This document shows positions 45,622-58,400 of a stretch of 64,000 nt of DNA, piece by piece. Every line of letters starts with the position of its first letter. Positions within the stretch are counted from its first letter, which is position 1. The notes beneath the pieces were generated by a model, which ran no database searches, was not told the origin of the DNA, and was given only the letters and a program-made list of their open reading frames with translations. A program made the position numbers and the translations under genes. Origin of the DNA: Anaeramoeba flamelloides (taxonomy: Eukaryota; Metamonada; Anaeramoebidae); contig JANTQA010000029.1 of assembly GCA_027625915.1 (NCBI GenBank), positions 1,922,001 to 1,986,000 on the forward strand, given 5' to 3'.

Positions 45622-46344
45622 AAATAACATTGCAAATTAATGTTCACTCAATTGAAATAATGTCCTTAAATCGAATAATTTAACATTTTATTATCATTGT
45701 CAAATTCTAAATTCTTAGTTTTTTTGATTTATTCTTTCTGAATTAACCAAAATATTGACAACCTCAAGAGAGGAATACAAATAGATCCCTAAATTACAAT
45801 CTTTCTAACCTTTATTTTGATAAATGAAAGAAAAGCAAAAATATTTTCCCATTTCGTATACACATCACGAAATACATTTTTGGGAAAAATTTGTCATCTC
45901 TTTTACTCAATAACGTTAAGAAGATTTATACTTATATTAACATGTATTGTTTTGTTCTGTACCAGATAAATTTATAACTCTTAAGTTTGCTTCAAATCAA
46001 TTACTTTTCCCAAATCTTGATGAAGATGGTAAAATACCGTTTGGAGAAAAACTGAAAGACATTGAAGGAAAAAGAGAACCAACAAATCGTTGGCAAATTA
46101 TTCAGAAATAAGATCAAAAAGTTTTGTTTTTGGAATCATTAGAAATTTTTTTTGTCTCAAACTCATAATTTGAGTGTAAGAAAAGTTTTAGAATGAAAAC
46201 CCACAGCTCTGTTCTAATGAAGATGAAAGAAAATTTACCAAAAACAGAAAAACTTGACTTTTGATTGAAAAAAATATTGTTATTTTTTTCAAAAATCATT
46301 CTTAATTAATTATTTAACTTTCTTCTTCAAATCTAAAAACAACA
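45622..46344. other. Intergenic stretch with a possible coding relic at 45960-46110
   Basis: On the plus strand about 50 codons read VPDKFITLKFASNQ...KREPTNRWQIIQK before TAA, with a composition more protein-like than nearby noise (FPNLDEDGKIPFGEKLKDIE). It has no start codon of its own and no partner exon that I could place, so it may be a relic or an isolated exon. The last 80 bases are the leader of the next gene. Confidence 0.35.
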
Positions 46345-46660
46345 ATGGAAATTTCTTTTGAAGAATTAAAGATCTCTGTGAATAATTTCACACAAAATTA
46401 CACCATAGGTCTTTTTAACATTTTGGAAAAGCAAATACCAATTACAATCGATTGGGAAAGTATCTCAAATTCAAAGAACCCACAACGTGCCGCTGAAACA
46501 CTTTTTTCTTGGCAAGGCTATTTTATTTTTGGAAGACTCATCAATGTCATCCAAGAATTTGCGATCAAATATGGTGGTAAACCTGATATCCAACAAATGT
46601 TAGACTCAATTATTATTCAGTCGGTAGACAAGGTAAACTATTTAAATTTTTTTTTTTCCA

Positions 46661-46694
<34 letters not shown>

Positions 46695-49319
46695 ATCTGC
46701 TAAAAAACAAAAATCACTTTGCTAATATTTGTCACTTCTTTTTTTAAAATGATTAAATTTTCAAAGGGTAAAAAAGTTGAACTAAATGGAACCACACTTG
46801 TCATTAAGAACACGCTCTGGAAAGGATCGCTGGGTGTCTTAAAAGAAAAGAAATTGAAGAAATATGTCGGCAACCTGTTCCAACTTACAATGAAGTCCTA
46901 TAAAAAAATGGTTGAAATCATGTGTATCCCATACGCCTTACAAATGCTTCAGCAGTCGTTACAGATCCAAACAAATGAGCCCATAATAGAATTTGAGGTC
47001 GATTGGGAGAGCTTCAAGAAGAGCTCTGATCTCACGGAAGCACTGGACAATTTCACACGCTGGAACGGATGGTACTCTTTCCAAAACGTTTCGAGGGCGC
47101 TTTACGAAGCAGTTCACAGCGACGAAATTAAGTTAACAAAGGTCCAATCGATTATCAAAAAAATACGCTTTGTCCACCAAAAGGGATCTGGAAGGAAAGA
47201 TAAATACTGTGTAATGGACGGAGCAACACTTGTAATTAATGCACATTGGGAACACTTAAGAAGAAGCTATCCAAATCAATGGGAAATTAGAGTAATTTTG
47301 TTCTTTTGAAATTATTTTTTTCCAGATCAAAACAAAAAGAAACCCAAAAAAAAAAAAAAAAAAAAAAAAAAAAACAAAAAAAACACTTTTAAATTTTCTC
47401 AAAATTTCACAAAAAAAAAAATTTTTTTTTTTTTCCAAAAACTTTTTACTCTTTTGTGTAAAAGTAAAAAATAATTCTTTTATGAAACACCAACGCCTTA
47501 CACCTAACATCTAACTCCTAACATTTAACTCCTAAATTCTCAATACACAAAATAGACAATGATCAAACACGCTGTTAAATTGAAAAAATTGGAAAAGAAA
47601 TTTTTAGAAAACGGTGAGCTAAAAAAAAAGCAATTAAAAAAAAAAATCAAATTATTAAAAGATATCTCCAAGTCATGCTTTTTAAGGGAGGGTCACTTTG
47701 AATATTTGGAATGGGTCTTAAGCTCTGCCTTATTTCCAAAGCCAGACAAATTTGAGATGCAAGCCTTCAAGGATTTAATGGACAATTATATCAACTGTGA
47801 AGAGCTGAAGGGGAAATCGAAAAAAAAGATCCAGAAGAAAAAAAACAAGTTGGAAAAGTTTGTATATGGGTGCGCGATCAAGAAAGTGAACCACCGAGGG
47901 TCCAAGCAAGATCGGCTATTGTGCTTCACTGATCGAGCGATGTATTCGTTCCATTATTGGTACAAGAAGAAAAAACTGAAAGGCAAAAGCATCAATCAGT
48001 TCCTGTACAGCGACTGGTCCTTTTGCCTGTATGGGTCGCTGGGCTCGAGCGGCGGGTTTGGCACTGATCTCTTGAAAATCGCTGGCGAGGAGATGGGCGT
48101 CGATGGGGAGCAGGTTGAAGAGCTTGCCAAAAAGGGTGTAGAGACTGTCAAAAAGTTAGGCGACAATCAAGACGTTGGCATCAGGTATGTCTCTGCTCGG
48201 AAAACAAAGAAGCCTAACATCATCTTGCAAAAATTGGCCAAGAAGCTGGGGCCCAAAATTGGTAAAATTTTCCAAAAGATCGTCGAGAAGCATATCGTCG
48301 GGAAGGAGAACTTACCAAAGGTGAAAATCCCCGAAAAGCAAAAATATAAGCTCCACGACGTCTTTAAGATCGCAGCAAAGTCGCTCTCCAGGGAAAAGAC
48401 GACCCTGCCGTTCATCCAGATTGAAAACTTCCCACCTGCAGCCCTGATCGATGTGCTCTCGCTCTTGGAGGAAGTCTGGGAAAAGCAATCCAAGCAGCCC
48501 AAGGTGAAATTGCCCAATGTCCCAACAATCACCGTCGGGTGGCTGCTGCAGGAAACCCTCTCGGTTTTAATGGACACCAAGGAATTGGTTTGGGAATTCC
48601 CCGAGCAGCCAAACCTGGGCTCCTTTTTCAGAGGAATGCTGAGATCCATCGAGGAATTAGGCGAGGAGGCATTGAAGGATCTTGAATTGCCGCCACCACA
48701 GCCAATTTCATTAAAGAAATTGCTCAAGTATGTGATCTCCGTACTACAAAAGGCCGATGAGGTACCACAGGTGATGGTAGCTAATTTCACCTTCCCGCCA
48801 ATGGAGAAAATCTTGGAAAACACTCTCCAAAACTGTGAAAACCTCCCAGAGATCAACTTCCCGCCACCAAAGAAATTGAAAATTACAAGAGTATTGGAAG
48901 TGGTCAATAGCGTGATGGGCGATATAGAATTACCCTCATTCCCACTCGGAGAACTTGACGTAGACTTTGGTATGTCATTCGACATGCCCAAAATTGATCT
49001 CCCAGATCTCGATCTCCCAGACGTCGGTATACCCGGGATTAAGTTCTTAAAATACTTGAAGCCTAAAAAAAAGCCCATCTTCCATACCATTCTTTATTAC
49101 CCCGCAAAAGGACCCAAGAAATACGACAGTAAGGATATGGTCTATTTACATAGAGCAATAGCAATGTGCTCAGAAGCACCTAGTTGGGTGTCAAGCCCAA
49201 AAAAGGCAGAAATAACCTATGAAGCTTCCACCTTTGGACAGATCATCAACAAAACAAGCAGGGGTAAATCGAAAAAACCAAAAAAGGGTGAGGAAGAAAA
49301 AAAGAAGGAAAAAAAATAA
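46345..49319 (+). CDS. Unrecognised repeat-containing protein (three exons, 858 aa)
   Basis: Exons are 46345-46632, 46767-47291 and 47556-49319, all joined in phase 0 (ATG start, TAA stop). I do not recognise the family. The N-terminal 270 residues hold two related modules: ITIDWESISN...W.GYFIFGR...LNGTTLVI and FEVDWESFKK...WNGWYSFQN...MDGATLVI. Next comes a basic segment, then a possible PH/GRAM-like strand pair (QDRLLCFTDRAMYSFHYW). Exon 3 then has about seven helical repeats of roughly 30 residues starting with Pro-rich text (KVKIPEK, NFPPAAL, KLPNVPT, LPPPQPI, FTFPPME, NFPPPKK), then an acidic DLPDLDLPDVGIPGIK stretch and a Lys tail. There is no signal peptide. The third exon is strikingly GC-rich with C/G-ending codons, unlike other genes here, suggesting high expression or a different origin. 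Confidence 0.8.
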
Positions 49320-49448
49320 TTTCTTCTCTTCACTTTTTTTTTTTTTTGATTTTATTTTTGAATCTCTTTTTTTATTTATTTTGATTTTTTTATTATTTTT
49401 TTTTTTATATTTTTTCTTTATTTAAAACTGGTGAATTACTTTTTCAAG

Positions 49449-49484
<36 letters not shown>

Positions 49485-51369
49485 CATCTCATTTATAAAC
49501 ATACTAATTTATTAATCAAATAGTTCATTATTTTTTTAATGAACTATTAAAATTAAAGCATATCATTTTTAGACATGAATTAAAAAAGAAATTGTTATTT
49601 AATGATCAAAAACCAGTAATTAATTATTCATTACTCTTTATTATTATTTTTATTTTTAAACTTATTATTAATTCTAATTCTTTTAATTCTCTTTTTATTT
49701 TTTATTTATTGTTTTTTATTTCAGAAATTTTGGATTTTTTTTCAATTTTTTAAAAAATAAAATTCATTTCAATTAAATTTGTCTTTTTATTTTGTTTCTT
49801 TTTCTCAATTTTTTACGATAAAAACATAAAATAACTAACCTTAATTCCTTCATTTATTCTCGCATTATTGTTTTTTTATAATTGTTGAAAACTTGCCATA
49901 ATTAAAATTAATTGTTTTGATAAAATTGTTATTATTTTTGAGTTGAAAACTTTACTATTTATAAGTATATTGTTTATTTGGTTACTGTTTAGAGACAACT
50001 AAATGACACAAAAATGAAGAAAAAAAAAAAGTTATTATTGTAGTATCAAAAATCAAAAGTTTTGTTTATTGGTATTTGTATTAGAAAATACTTTGAAAAT
50101 TTTTTTTTCTTTTTTTTAGGATATATTGATTTTTGGACAGTGATAATTAAGATTAAAACAAGAAATGAAAGAAAATAGCTCTTTATATAATACCATAAAA
50201 GAATTTTTTGTTATAAAAATGAGATTAGGGAAATAATTGATAACTTTGAATAAAAGTTAAACCAACTTTCACTCAAAGGTGTTGACCAAAAATGATCATA
50301 TTCACTTTGTTTTTTTAAGAACCAACCCAAACCTAAGGTTATTTAGAAATGAGGGAAAATATAAACTTCTGTATTAGAGTCGAGGTTCATAAAAGAAATA
50401 CCCGAAATAACTATAAATTTGATAAAAAATAAAATGAAAAAATAATTTTTGTGCAGAATTTCATTGGAAAGTATAGTACAAAATTCCCCAATTTCTTTGG
50501 AAAATGAAACTATTGGAACTCTAATATTATTTAATTGTAAATATAAGCTAAATTTCAAAAATATGGGCAGATTTTTCATAAGAAAAAAAATTGTTTAATT
50601 GCTTTTTTTTATTGAATAATAATGTATTTTACGAAAGTGTTTCGGGATAAGAACCAATATAGATTAAAAAATAAAAATATAGTATAATTATTTTATTTTT
50701 TGAAAGACAAATGAAAAAAGTAAAAATAATAAAAAAAAATGTTTGCACATAATTTTGAAATTTAGCTTAGAGATTTTAAAGGAAATTATAAACCCCAATT
50801 TGCTATGATTTAATTTGTAATTTCAAAGTTTTTTTTATTTAGATTGACTTTTTTTAAAAAGAAAAAGAAAAAAGAAAAGACAATAAAAAAGAATCAGAAA
50901 ACAAAAACAAAAAGGAACGGTAAAAGTTAACGAAATTCGAAAAAAAAAATTTACTAAATTAGAAAAAAATGATCAGATTTAAAAATTGAAAATATATTTT
51001 GAGTAGAATATTGTTTAAAACTTATTGAATATGTTCGATTTCTTCAATAAAACTGGTGTTATTTGACTATCAAAGGGTTTAGTTTCTAGATGAAAAAAAA
51101 AATAAATAAAAAATAAAAAACTTTCATTTTTTTCCCAATCAATAAGAGGAGATTCAAAGCATTTTTAGATCCCTTTTAATTCATTTTACAACTCAAAAAT
51201 TGTTAACTCATGTGTTCTGGTCAATAAATGTAACCAATCCGAGTAAATGGAATTTTATTTTTTTTTTAAATTGGTTTAAGTATACAAATAAATATATAAA
51301 AAGGGTCAAGTATCTTTAAACTTTTCATACTTTATTTACTTTTACTAGTTGAAAAATTCTTGGTAACAA

Positions 51370-51411
<42 letters not shown>

Positions 51412-52530
51412 CATTTTTGCTGTTAAGGGTGACGATTCAATAAAATTACCCCAACTTAACCTTAAACCTGTATCTAATAATAATTTTTACCCTAAATATA
51501 ATTTAGGTAAGATTATACCCAACTGAGCGCCTTTCTTTAAAAAAATGAAAAGAAACTCTTGAATTTTTATCAAAAAACAAAAAATAAGCTCTAACAATAA
51601 AAAGATTATAAAAAATAATAATAATTTAATTCAAATGTTTTGTTACTATGTGTGTTGAATAGGTGGTTGGTTGTTATCTAAATAATTTCAAAAATTTCTG
51701 GATCACCAGCAAATTAAAAATTATTTAAATAAGGCATCACTTGATAGAAGTTGATCCTATTAGAGTGACTAGTATCATACTCTCTAGGAGGAATTACCGA
51801 TATAAGGCAACTATTATTAGGAATAAGCTGGATTATACCTTCAAATAATCTGCTCCAATGATTTGAACAGCAACTTTAAACCACTCAGATGATTATAATA
51901 TACACGGTATCGAATTATACAAAAAATATAGAAATAAAAAAAATGGAAAAATCTAGACGTTTTAAAAAAGTTTTAATTTTTTGAAATCTTTTTTCAAATT
52001 TTATACATAAAAAATAGTGAATTTTTTTATAGAATAAAAACTTTTTGAAAGTTTTCTGTTTAAATAAAATGGGGGCCAATCTTTTAATGAGATGGTACAT
52101 GCGTTTGAGTGTGGAAAGTCCTTATTTTAAAAAAAGTTCACTTTATTAAAATATAAAACTTTAAGGAAAGTTCTCTTTGAAAAAAACTGTTATCACTTTT
52201 TTAAAATAGAAAACTTCAAAAAAGTTTTAATTTTGAAAATCTTTTAAAAAGAAAAAGTATCTACTATTTCAAAATAACTCTAATAATTAATTACAATTAT
52301 ACTTGAGAAAGATTCTTTTCAAAAATGTATTTTGCAAGTTTCTTACAATTCGATAAAATAACAATATTGAAATCACCCTGTGTTGTCTTTTATATTAATC
52401 CAAAATAACTAAAACTTTTACATGATCAACAACCTAATAAACCAATTATAAAAAAAACTTAAAGGGGAAGGCACTTTTGGTGAAAATACTAATATATATT
52501 TAATGTTTGATCTCCAAAGTTATATAACCT
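49320..52530. other. Gene-free region with repeats
   Basis: No gene is supported. It contains a long T-run (about 49453-49480), the M2 element at 50546-50767, a (TA)n tract at 51371-51405, an odd, more complex segment at 51410-51910, and at 51955-52260 a fragment related to the foldback at 34.9-36.0 kb (TTTTTTAAAATAGAAAACTT). The 51410-51910 segment has higher complexity than its surroundings but no usable ORF that I can support. Confidence 0.4.
50546..50767. mobile_element. MITE family M2, copy 3
   Basis: The ends are AGCTAAATTTCAAAAATATG and the inverse of AGCTAAATTTCAAAATTATG, with TA on each side (50544-50545 and 50768-50769). It is 222 bp. Its ends match each other at nearly every base, so it may be the youngest of the three copies. 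Confidence 0.72.
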
Positions 52531-52957
52531 TTGTGGAAAAAAAGTGAAACTGGAAAAAAAGTGAAACACGGTTTTTAATTGGGAACGTTACTGAAAATTC
52601 AAAGTAAGATCAATGAAAAAAAGAATAAATAAATAAATAAAGACAAAATGAAGTATTCGTCACAATAACAGTTTTTTAAATACTATCTTTTAGTATGGGT
52701 TTTTCTTTGGTTGATCAATTATTAAAAATTTGTACAAAAAATTGACTATTTTTAAGATCTCCAAAACCACATAAACAATTTCGATAAATCAAGTTGATTT
52801 AAATTGTATTTGTTGGTTTGCTTGAAAATAATATAATGGGTTATTATTTGAAGTTAATTGGTTTCTTCTTTTTATTGATTTTACTTTTCATTTTCAGTAA
52901 GGTTACCAATTAAAAACCGTGTTTCACTTTTTTTCCAGTTTCACTTTTTTTCCACAA
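52531..52957. mobile_element. MITE family M3 with perfect 52-bp inverted ends
   Basis: The terminal 52 bases at 52531-52582 and 52906-52957 are exact inverse complements, beginning TTGTGGAAAAAAAGTGAAAC. Each end holds two tandem GGAAAAAAAGTGAAAC units, then ACGGTTTTTAATTGG. The 323-bp interior is non-coding and shared with the copies at 7.6 and 8.7 kb. Perfect ends suggest recent activity or gene conversion. I see no clear target duplication. Confidence 0.75.
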
Positions 52958-55411
52958 CAGAAAAAAAGATTTGAATTTTCTTTTGTAAAATTTTATTTTT
53001 TTTTTAGTTATTTGACTTTTTTTATTTTAGACAGAGACAATAAATTAATATTTTGTTAAAATACAGCGTTTGTGCAATTTTCCAGACAAAAATTTTAAAA
53101 AAAATTTAAGGTTGAAAAAGATTTCAAATTAAGGATTATTTTTTGGAAATTTTTTTAATATTTTAGGTTTGTGAATCTAAATTTTGTGCCCGATTTTGAA
53201 TTTTTTTCTCTTTATCCACCCTTTTCAGTTTTGCTCTAAAAATGACAATGATTTTTTGTTAAAAAGTATTTTTTTTTACTAATCTACTTATAATTATATA
53301 ATTCTGGGGTTATGATCATTCTCAAAAAAAAAAAAATTTGTTTACTAAATAATACCTATATATCATCAAGAATTACAATTTAAGATTTTCCTCTAGAAAT
53401 TTTAAATACAATCAGAACCGGATTAAATATAAACTAGATTTCATAATAAATGGCCCAATTTTTATTTATTTTTTTTTTTAATTTTTTTTATTTTAGTTTT
53501 AGATGAAAAAAAAAATACCTCTTCAGTGTATAAAACTGAATATTAAAATAGTAATTTTTTTATTATAATAGATAACTTCAATTAATAAAATTATTTTTAT
53601 CAAAATTTGAATTTTAATAGATAAATTATTTTGAAATGGGGTTTATAATAACGCATTTTGAAAATGTTTCAAGATTAAGAAAAGAATATCTGCCACAATG
53701 TTGCTTAAAATTGAAGAATAATGCTTTTACAAGATAAATCATATGAGCTCTTCATATTTCGAATAGTTTCAAATTTGATTCTGAAAATAGTCAAGGAGTA
53801 ATATTTGTTGATCTTGAATTTTTAAACCTGATCATGTTTGAATAAAAGAGTCACAAAAATTATAGGAAGAAATCTGCATTTTGAGATTGTTTTAAAGGTT
53901 GAATTATCAATACTCAGATCTCCAAAGTTGAAAATTTTCTTTTTTAAATTTGTGGAGATATATAGATTCGTTATTAAAAAAATCGTTTGTGATTATAAAA
54001 TTAAATAATTAAACAATAGATTTTTTTGACCAATTCTTTTTGAAAGCTTGGAAATATATTGGTGTTGCAATTATCTTTATAAAAAAGAAACCAAAAGGAA
54101 TTAATCTAAGGGTTTTAATGTTGATGATTATTGAGTTAATCTTTGAAATTAAAATATTTTTACAAATAATTCTTTTGGAAGTTCTAAATTTGTATTATTA
54201 AATACCTGAATACTGCTATTGTGATGTTTCTATTTTTAGATTTGGATAAGAAATTAAAAAAAAATTTCCAAAAATGAAAATTTCTCATTTTGAATTATTA
54301 GTAAAAAATTTAAGAATTTATTGTGTAATAAGATTTATACTAGATTTTTTAGAAACCATTTAAACCGTTCAGAACTAATATCGTCACATTCAATTATAAC
54401 ACGTTTTCCTTATGGAAGAATCAATCATCACTCCTATCACTGAAGAAAGTTTTGTTTATTTTATTGATGTTATTTGGTCTTGTTAATATTTTTAAAATAA
54501 CCAATGTTGAATCGATAAAGATATGTTTCAAATTATGATCTAGGCTTCTTTTTTCAAGAAACCACGCCCATTAAATGATAAAGAAACTGATAATAAACAA
54601 ATAGTAAATAAATATTTGTTTCCTTCAAGTTCTATTCAAAGATACAAAATTAAAAAAAGAACTTTCAAAAAAGTCAATCCTAATTGGAAATATAACTCAT
54701 AAGAATTAGTAATTTAGTTTCAAAATGATTTGAATTACAAATAACAGTAGAAACAGAATGAGATTTTGAATTGGGATAAGAAGAAAAAAAAAGATCTCTA
54801 TTCATTTGAAACACAGTTTTCTGCTGAGAGCTAGGATCTTTTTGAATAATAATACATCCGATTTTTATAACAAAAAATAACTGAAACAAAATATCAAGTC
54901 TATTCTATGGTTAACAATAATTGGAAATACCACTAAACTTACAAACTCGTTCAGAAACATCTTGTTTTGCCAACAAACGCTCCGAACTTTTATTATTCTA
55001 GCCAAAATGAAATTAAGCTCAATCAAAATTATTATTTAAAGAATACAAACCCACAAAACAATAACAAAAACAAAAAACAGGTATTTTGAAGATTTCAGAA
55101 ATATCATTTTTCCATTCTTTTAGGTTTTATTGAGTTTTTTTTTAAAAACTTGTTTCACAAAAACAAAAAAAAAAAAAAAAACTTTTTCTCTAAAGAACAA
55201 ACGAACCATTGTCTAACTTTACCCTGACTCAAAAAAAGAGAAAGAATCTTTTTTTTTCAATCTTCATTCTTTGGTAAAAAAGGCAACTCACTCAAATCTT
55301 TTTTCAAGAACAAAAAAGAAAAGCAATCACTTTTAAAAATTTCGAGTATCAAAAAAAAAAAAAAAAAAAAGAAAATCAAACTAAAAACAAATCAAAAGTA
55401 ATATCTGAAAA
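52958..55411. other. Gene-free region upstream of the kinase
   Basis: About 53050-53230 carries loosely related family-T text (TTTAAGGTTGAAAAAGATTT, AATTTTGTGCCCGATTTTG). The rest has no coding region. From about 55000 the DNA becomes A/C-rich, ending ATCTGAAAAATG at the kinase start, so promoter and leader probably lie there. Confidence 0.4.
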
Positions 55412-58400
55412 ATGTTAACTGGTACGGTTAGAGGAAGGTGGAAGCTAGAAGACAGAATTGGAAAAGGAGGGTTTGGCGAAATATATATTTCGCAAGATCT
55501 AAAAACAAAAAAATATGTGGCAATTAAATTTGAAAAAATTGATCGGCAAAAACAAGCATTAAAGCTGGAAATTGCTGTGCTTCGTAAGTTGCAAAACTCA
55601 ATATACGTACCACGTTTTATTTACTGTGGAAGAAATTTAGAATACAACTATCTTGTTATGGAATTGCTAGGCAAGAATTTGTCAAGCCTTCGTAAAACAA
55701 GGCCTTTCCAAAGATTTTCTTTAGCGACAACCATCAAATTAGGAATTGAAATGATCTTTTCAATTGAGGACATGCACCAAGCCGGATTTATTCACCGAGA
55801 CATTAAGCCTGTAAGAATCTTTTTTGAAAAGTCACTTTTGTTTTATTTTGTCTTTTTGTTATTTTTTTTTTTAAACCCAAAGAAGACTTTTTTTTCAAAA
55901 AAACAAAAACGATAAATTAATAATTTTTCAAAAAAACAAAATTATTTATTGAAACTTACTTTATCATTGTTGGTAGCAAACACCCTCTTTCAGCAACACC
56001 TCGTTTGTTTTTCAAGTTTGTGTGTCAAAGTCCAATTTTGGTTCAAAAACAGTAATACAAAAGAAAGTTGTTTTAAAATAGTGTGACATAAATTTTTTTG
56101 AAATGAATTACTGAAAATATGATTAACTGAAGCAAGTCAACTGAAACTCGAGATTTTTGAAAACTTTTTTAGTCACACTTATTTAAGTGACAAGTAACTT
56201 TGATTTATTTTTAATCCCAAAGGTAATAGAGCAATTATTTACACAAGGATCCAATTAAACCCGATAGGCAACTTCATTTATCAATTTTAGAGAGATGAGT
56301 TATCATTTTTAAAAGAGTCCATTTTTTCCAATGAAATTCCCAGTAAAAAGATCCAGATCCCTTTTTTGGTTTGTATTTTAGGATCAAATTAGAAAAAGAA
56401 AATTTTGCCAAAAACTTTTATATTTTGAAGAAATCTCACTTTTAGTAATTTCTGAGAGTTTTTCTTTAGGAACAAATAACCTTGGATCATTAATTTTATT
56501 TTAAAAATACAATAAAAATAAATCAAATATTGGATCCTTGGAGATCTAGGAAAAATTGATCATTTATTTTATTCACAAATATTTCTGACATTTCTTGAAA
56601 TTTAAAAGATTAGGCAATATTCTTTTTCAAGTATTCAGAGTATAAACATGGAACTGTTTGTAAACTTTGTTTCTGTAAAAGGGGAATATCCAAAAAAACA
56701 TTTTTTTCAAATATCAATTATTTTATATAATTGACCTTTGAAGAACAAATAAGAAAGAAACAGAATAATACACATCAAAGAATTGTTGATATCCGTCTGA
56801 AATAAAACTAATTAATCAATAGATTTTCCTAAAAATTGAAAAACTCAAATTCTTAGTAAAGGACCCATTGAGAAAAACAATGAAGTTCGTTTTGATCTTC
56901 TACTGGTATTTGGATAATAAATAGCAAACAATTTTCACTTCATTTTCCATACTTTTCTTTTAGAAATCATGTACTCAAACAAAGTAGGTTGGGATTTATG
57001 GTCTCTATTTGAAAAAGGAAATAAAAATGAAGAAAAAAATTTTTCACATTTATTATTCAAATATCAGTATCAAAGATTGAATAAAATTCCAATAGAAAAC
57101 AATATGATTCCTCAACAACCATTTCCACAGTTTCAATAACCTTAGAATAACACATTTTTACCAAGAGACTATTGATCTTGCAATAAAAAAAAAATTTGCA
57201 ACTGAATTACGTTTTAAAAAAAAAATTAAAAAAAAAAACAAACAATGTGAAAAAATGATTTCAATTTTGAAAATTTCCAAAATTAATTTTTTCTTCTAAT
57301 ATCCATGCAAATCCTTTAAACACATGTATTTCACCCATTGCAATTGTGCCCCTTTGGCTGAAAAATGGTTTATTAAAATCAGTTATTTGATAATATCTAT
57401 GATTATTTTTTTTTATTTGAATTATTAATTTGAATTCGTTTTATTTGCTTGAAAATCTTTAAAAAATTTGAGAAATAATTGTAAAAGTCTATTTATACAT
57501 TTAATCTTTGGGTTGTTAATAACTCACTGAAAAAAATTAAGACTGGGTTATTAATTATTGAATAAAAATAATCAAATTAAAAAGTATTCCTTTAGATTAT
57601 AAGTTGAATTTTCCAAGTTTTAAAAAAGTATTTTGGGAGATTGTTTTAATTTGAGGACTTTGGTTTTTTTTCTCATATTTTTTTTGTTTATCAAAAAGAA
57701 AACATTGAATTGATCTGTTCTTTAAATCAAAAAATTATATTTTTCAAAGTTGAAAAGAATTATTGTAATTTTTTTGAAATTAAGTAGATTTTTTATACTG
57801 GCTTTTTTTAGAACTTGGTGGTTTTATTTTTAAAGTGTATTTTGGTTCACTTCCTTAATTCGAAATAATAAGATTTTAATCTTCTTCCATAGGAAATAAT
57901 TTTTTTAAAAATAATTTGGAAATAGGTAGAATTTTGAACTTTTCAAAAATGAGAAAAATGGATCAAACTTTTTAAAAACAATAATTCATTTCTGAAAAAT
58001 AGTTTTAAAAGTAAGTTTGCTTTTTTAGTGATCAGATTTTTACATTATTTTTCAATTTCAAGATGCGTTAAAATTTTTTTTTAGAATTAGCTATTAAATT
58101 TACGAGAAGATTTTTTTAGTTTACTCGTCCCTTAAAATTTTCAAAAATTCTTTTTTAAATCAAAATTCATTTTACACAAAACGATCAATTTGAATCTTTT
58201 ATAATTTCATCAAAATTTAAAATTTTCTCTTGGTGTTTAAAGGAAGAGAAAAATTAAAAAAAAAAAAAAGAAGTAAGGGACTTGTATTTAATTATTATTC
58301 TGAGAAACTTTGTATCACCTCAAAAAGAAAATTAAAATAAGATAAAATTTATTGCATAAAAAAAATAAATAAAAAACAATTAACTAACAAACCAACAAAC

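Noticed and set aside
48167-49090. A 307-codon minus-strand ORF opposite exon 3 of the repeat protein
   Set aside because: Antisense shadow created by the GC-rich exon; the plus-strand reading has repeats, splice sites and coding style.
51820-51910. Minus-strand EWFKVAVQIIGADYLK, slightly like Harbinger transposase text
   Set aside because: Too short, with a stop at once and no neighbouring motif.
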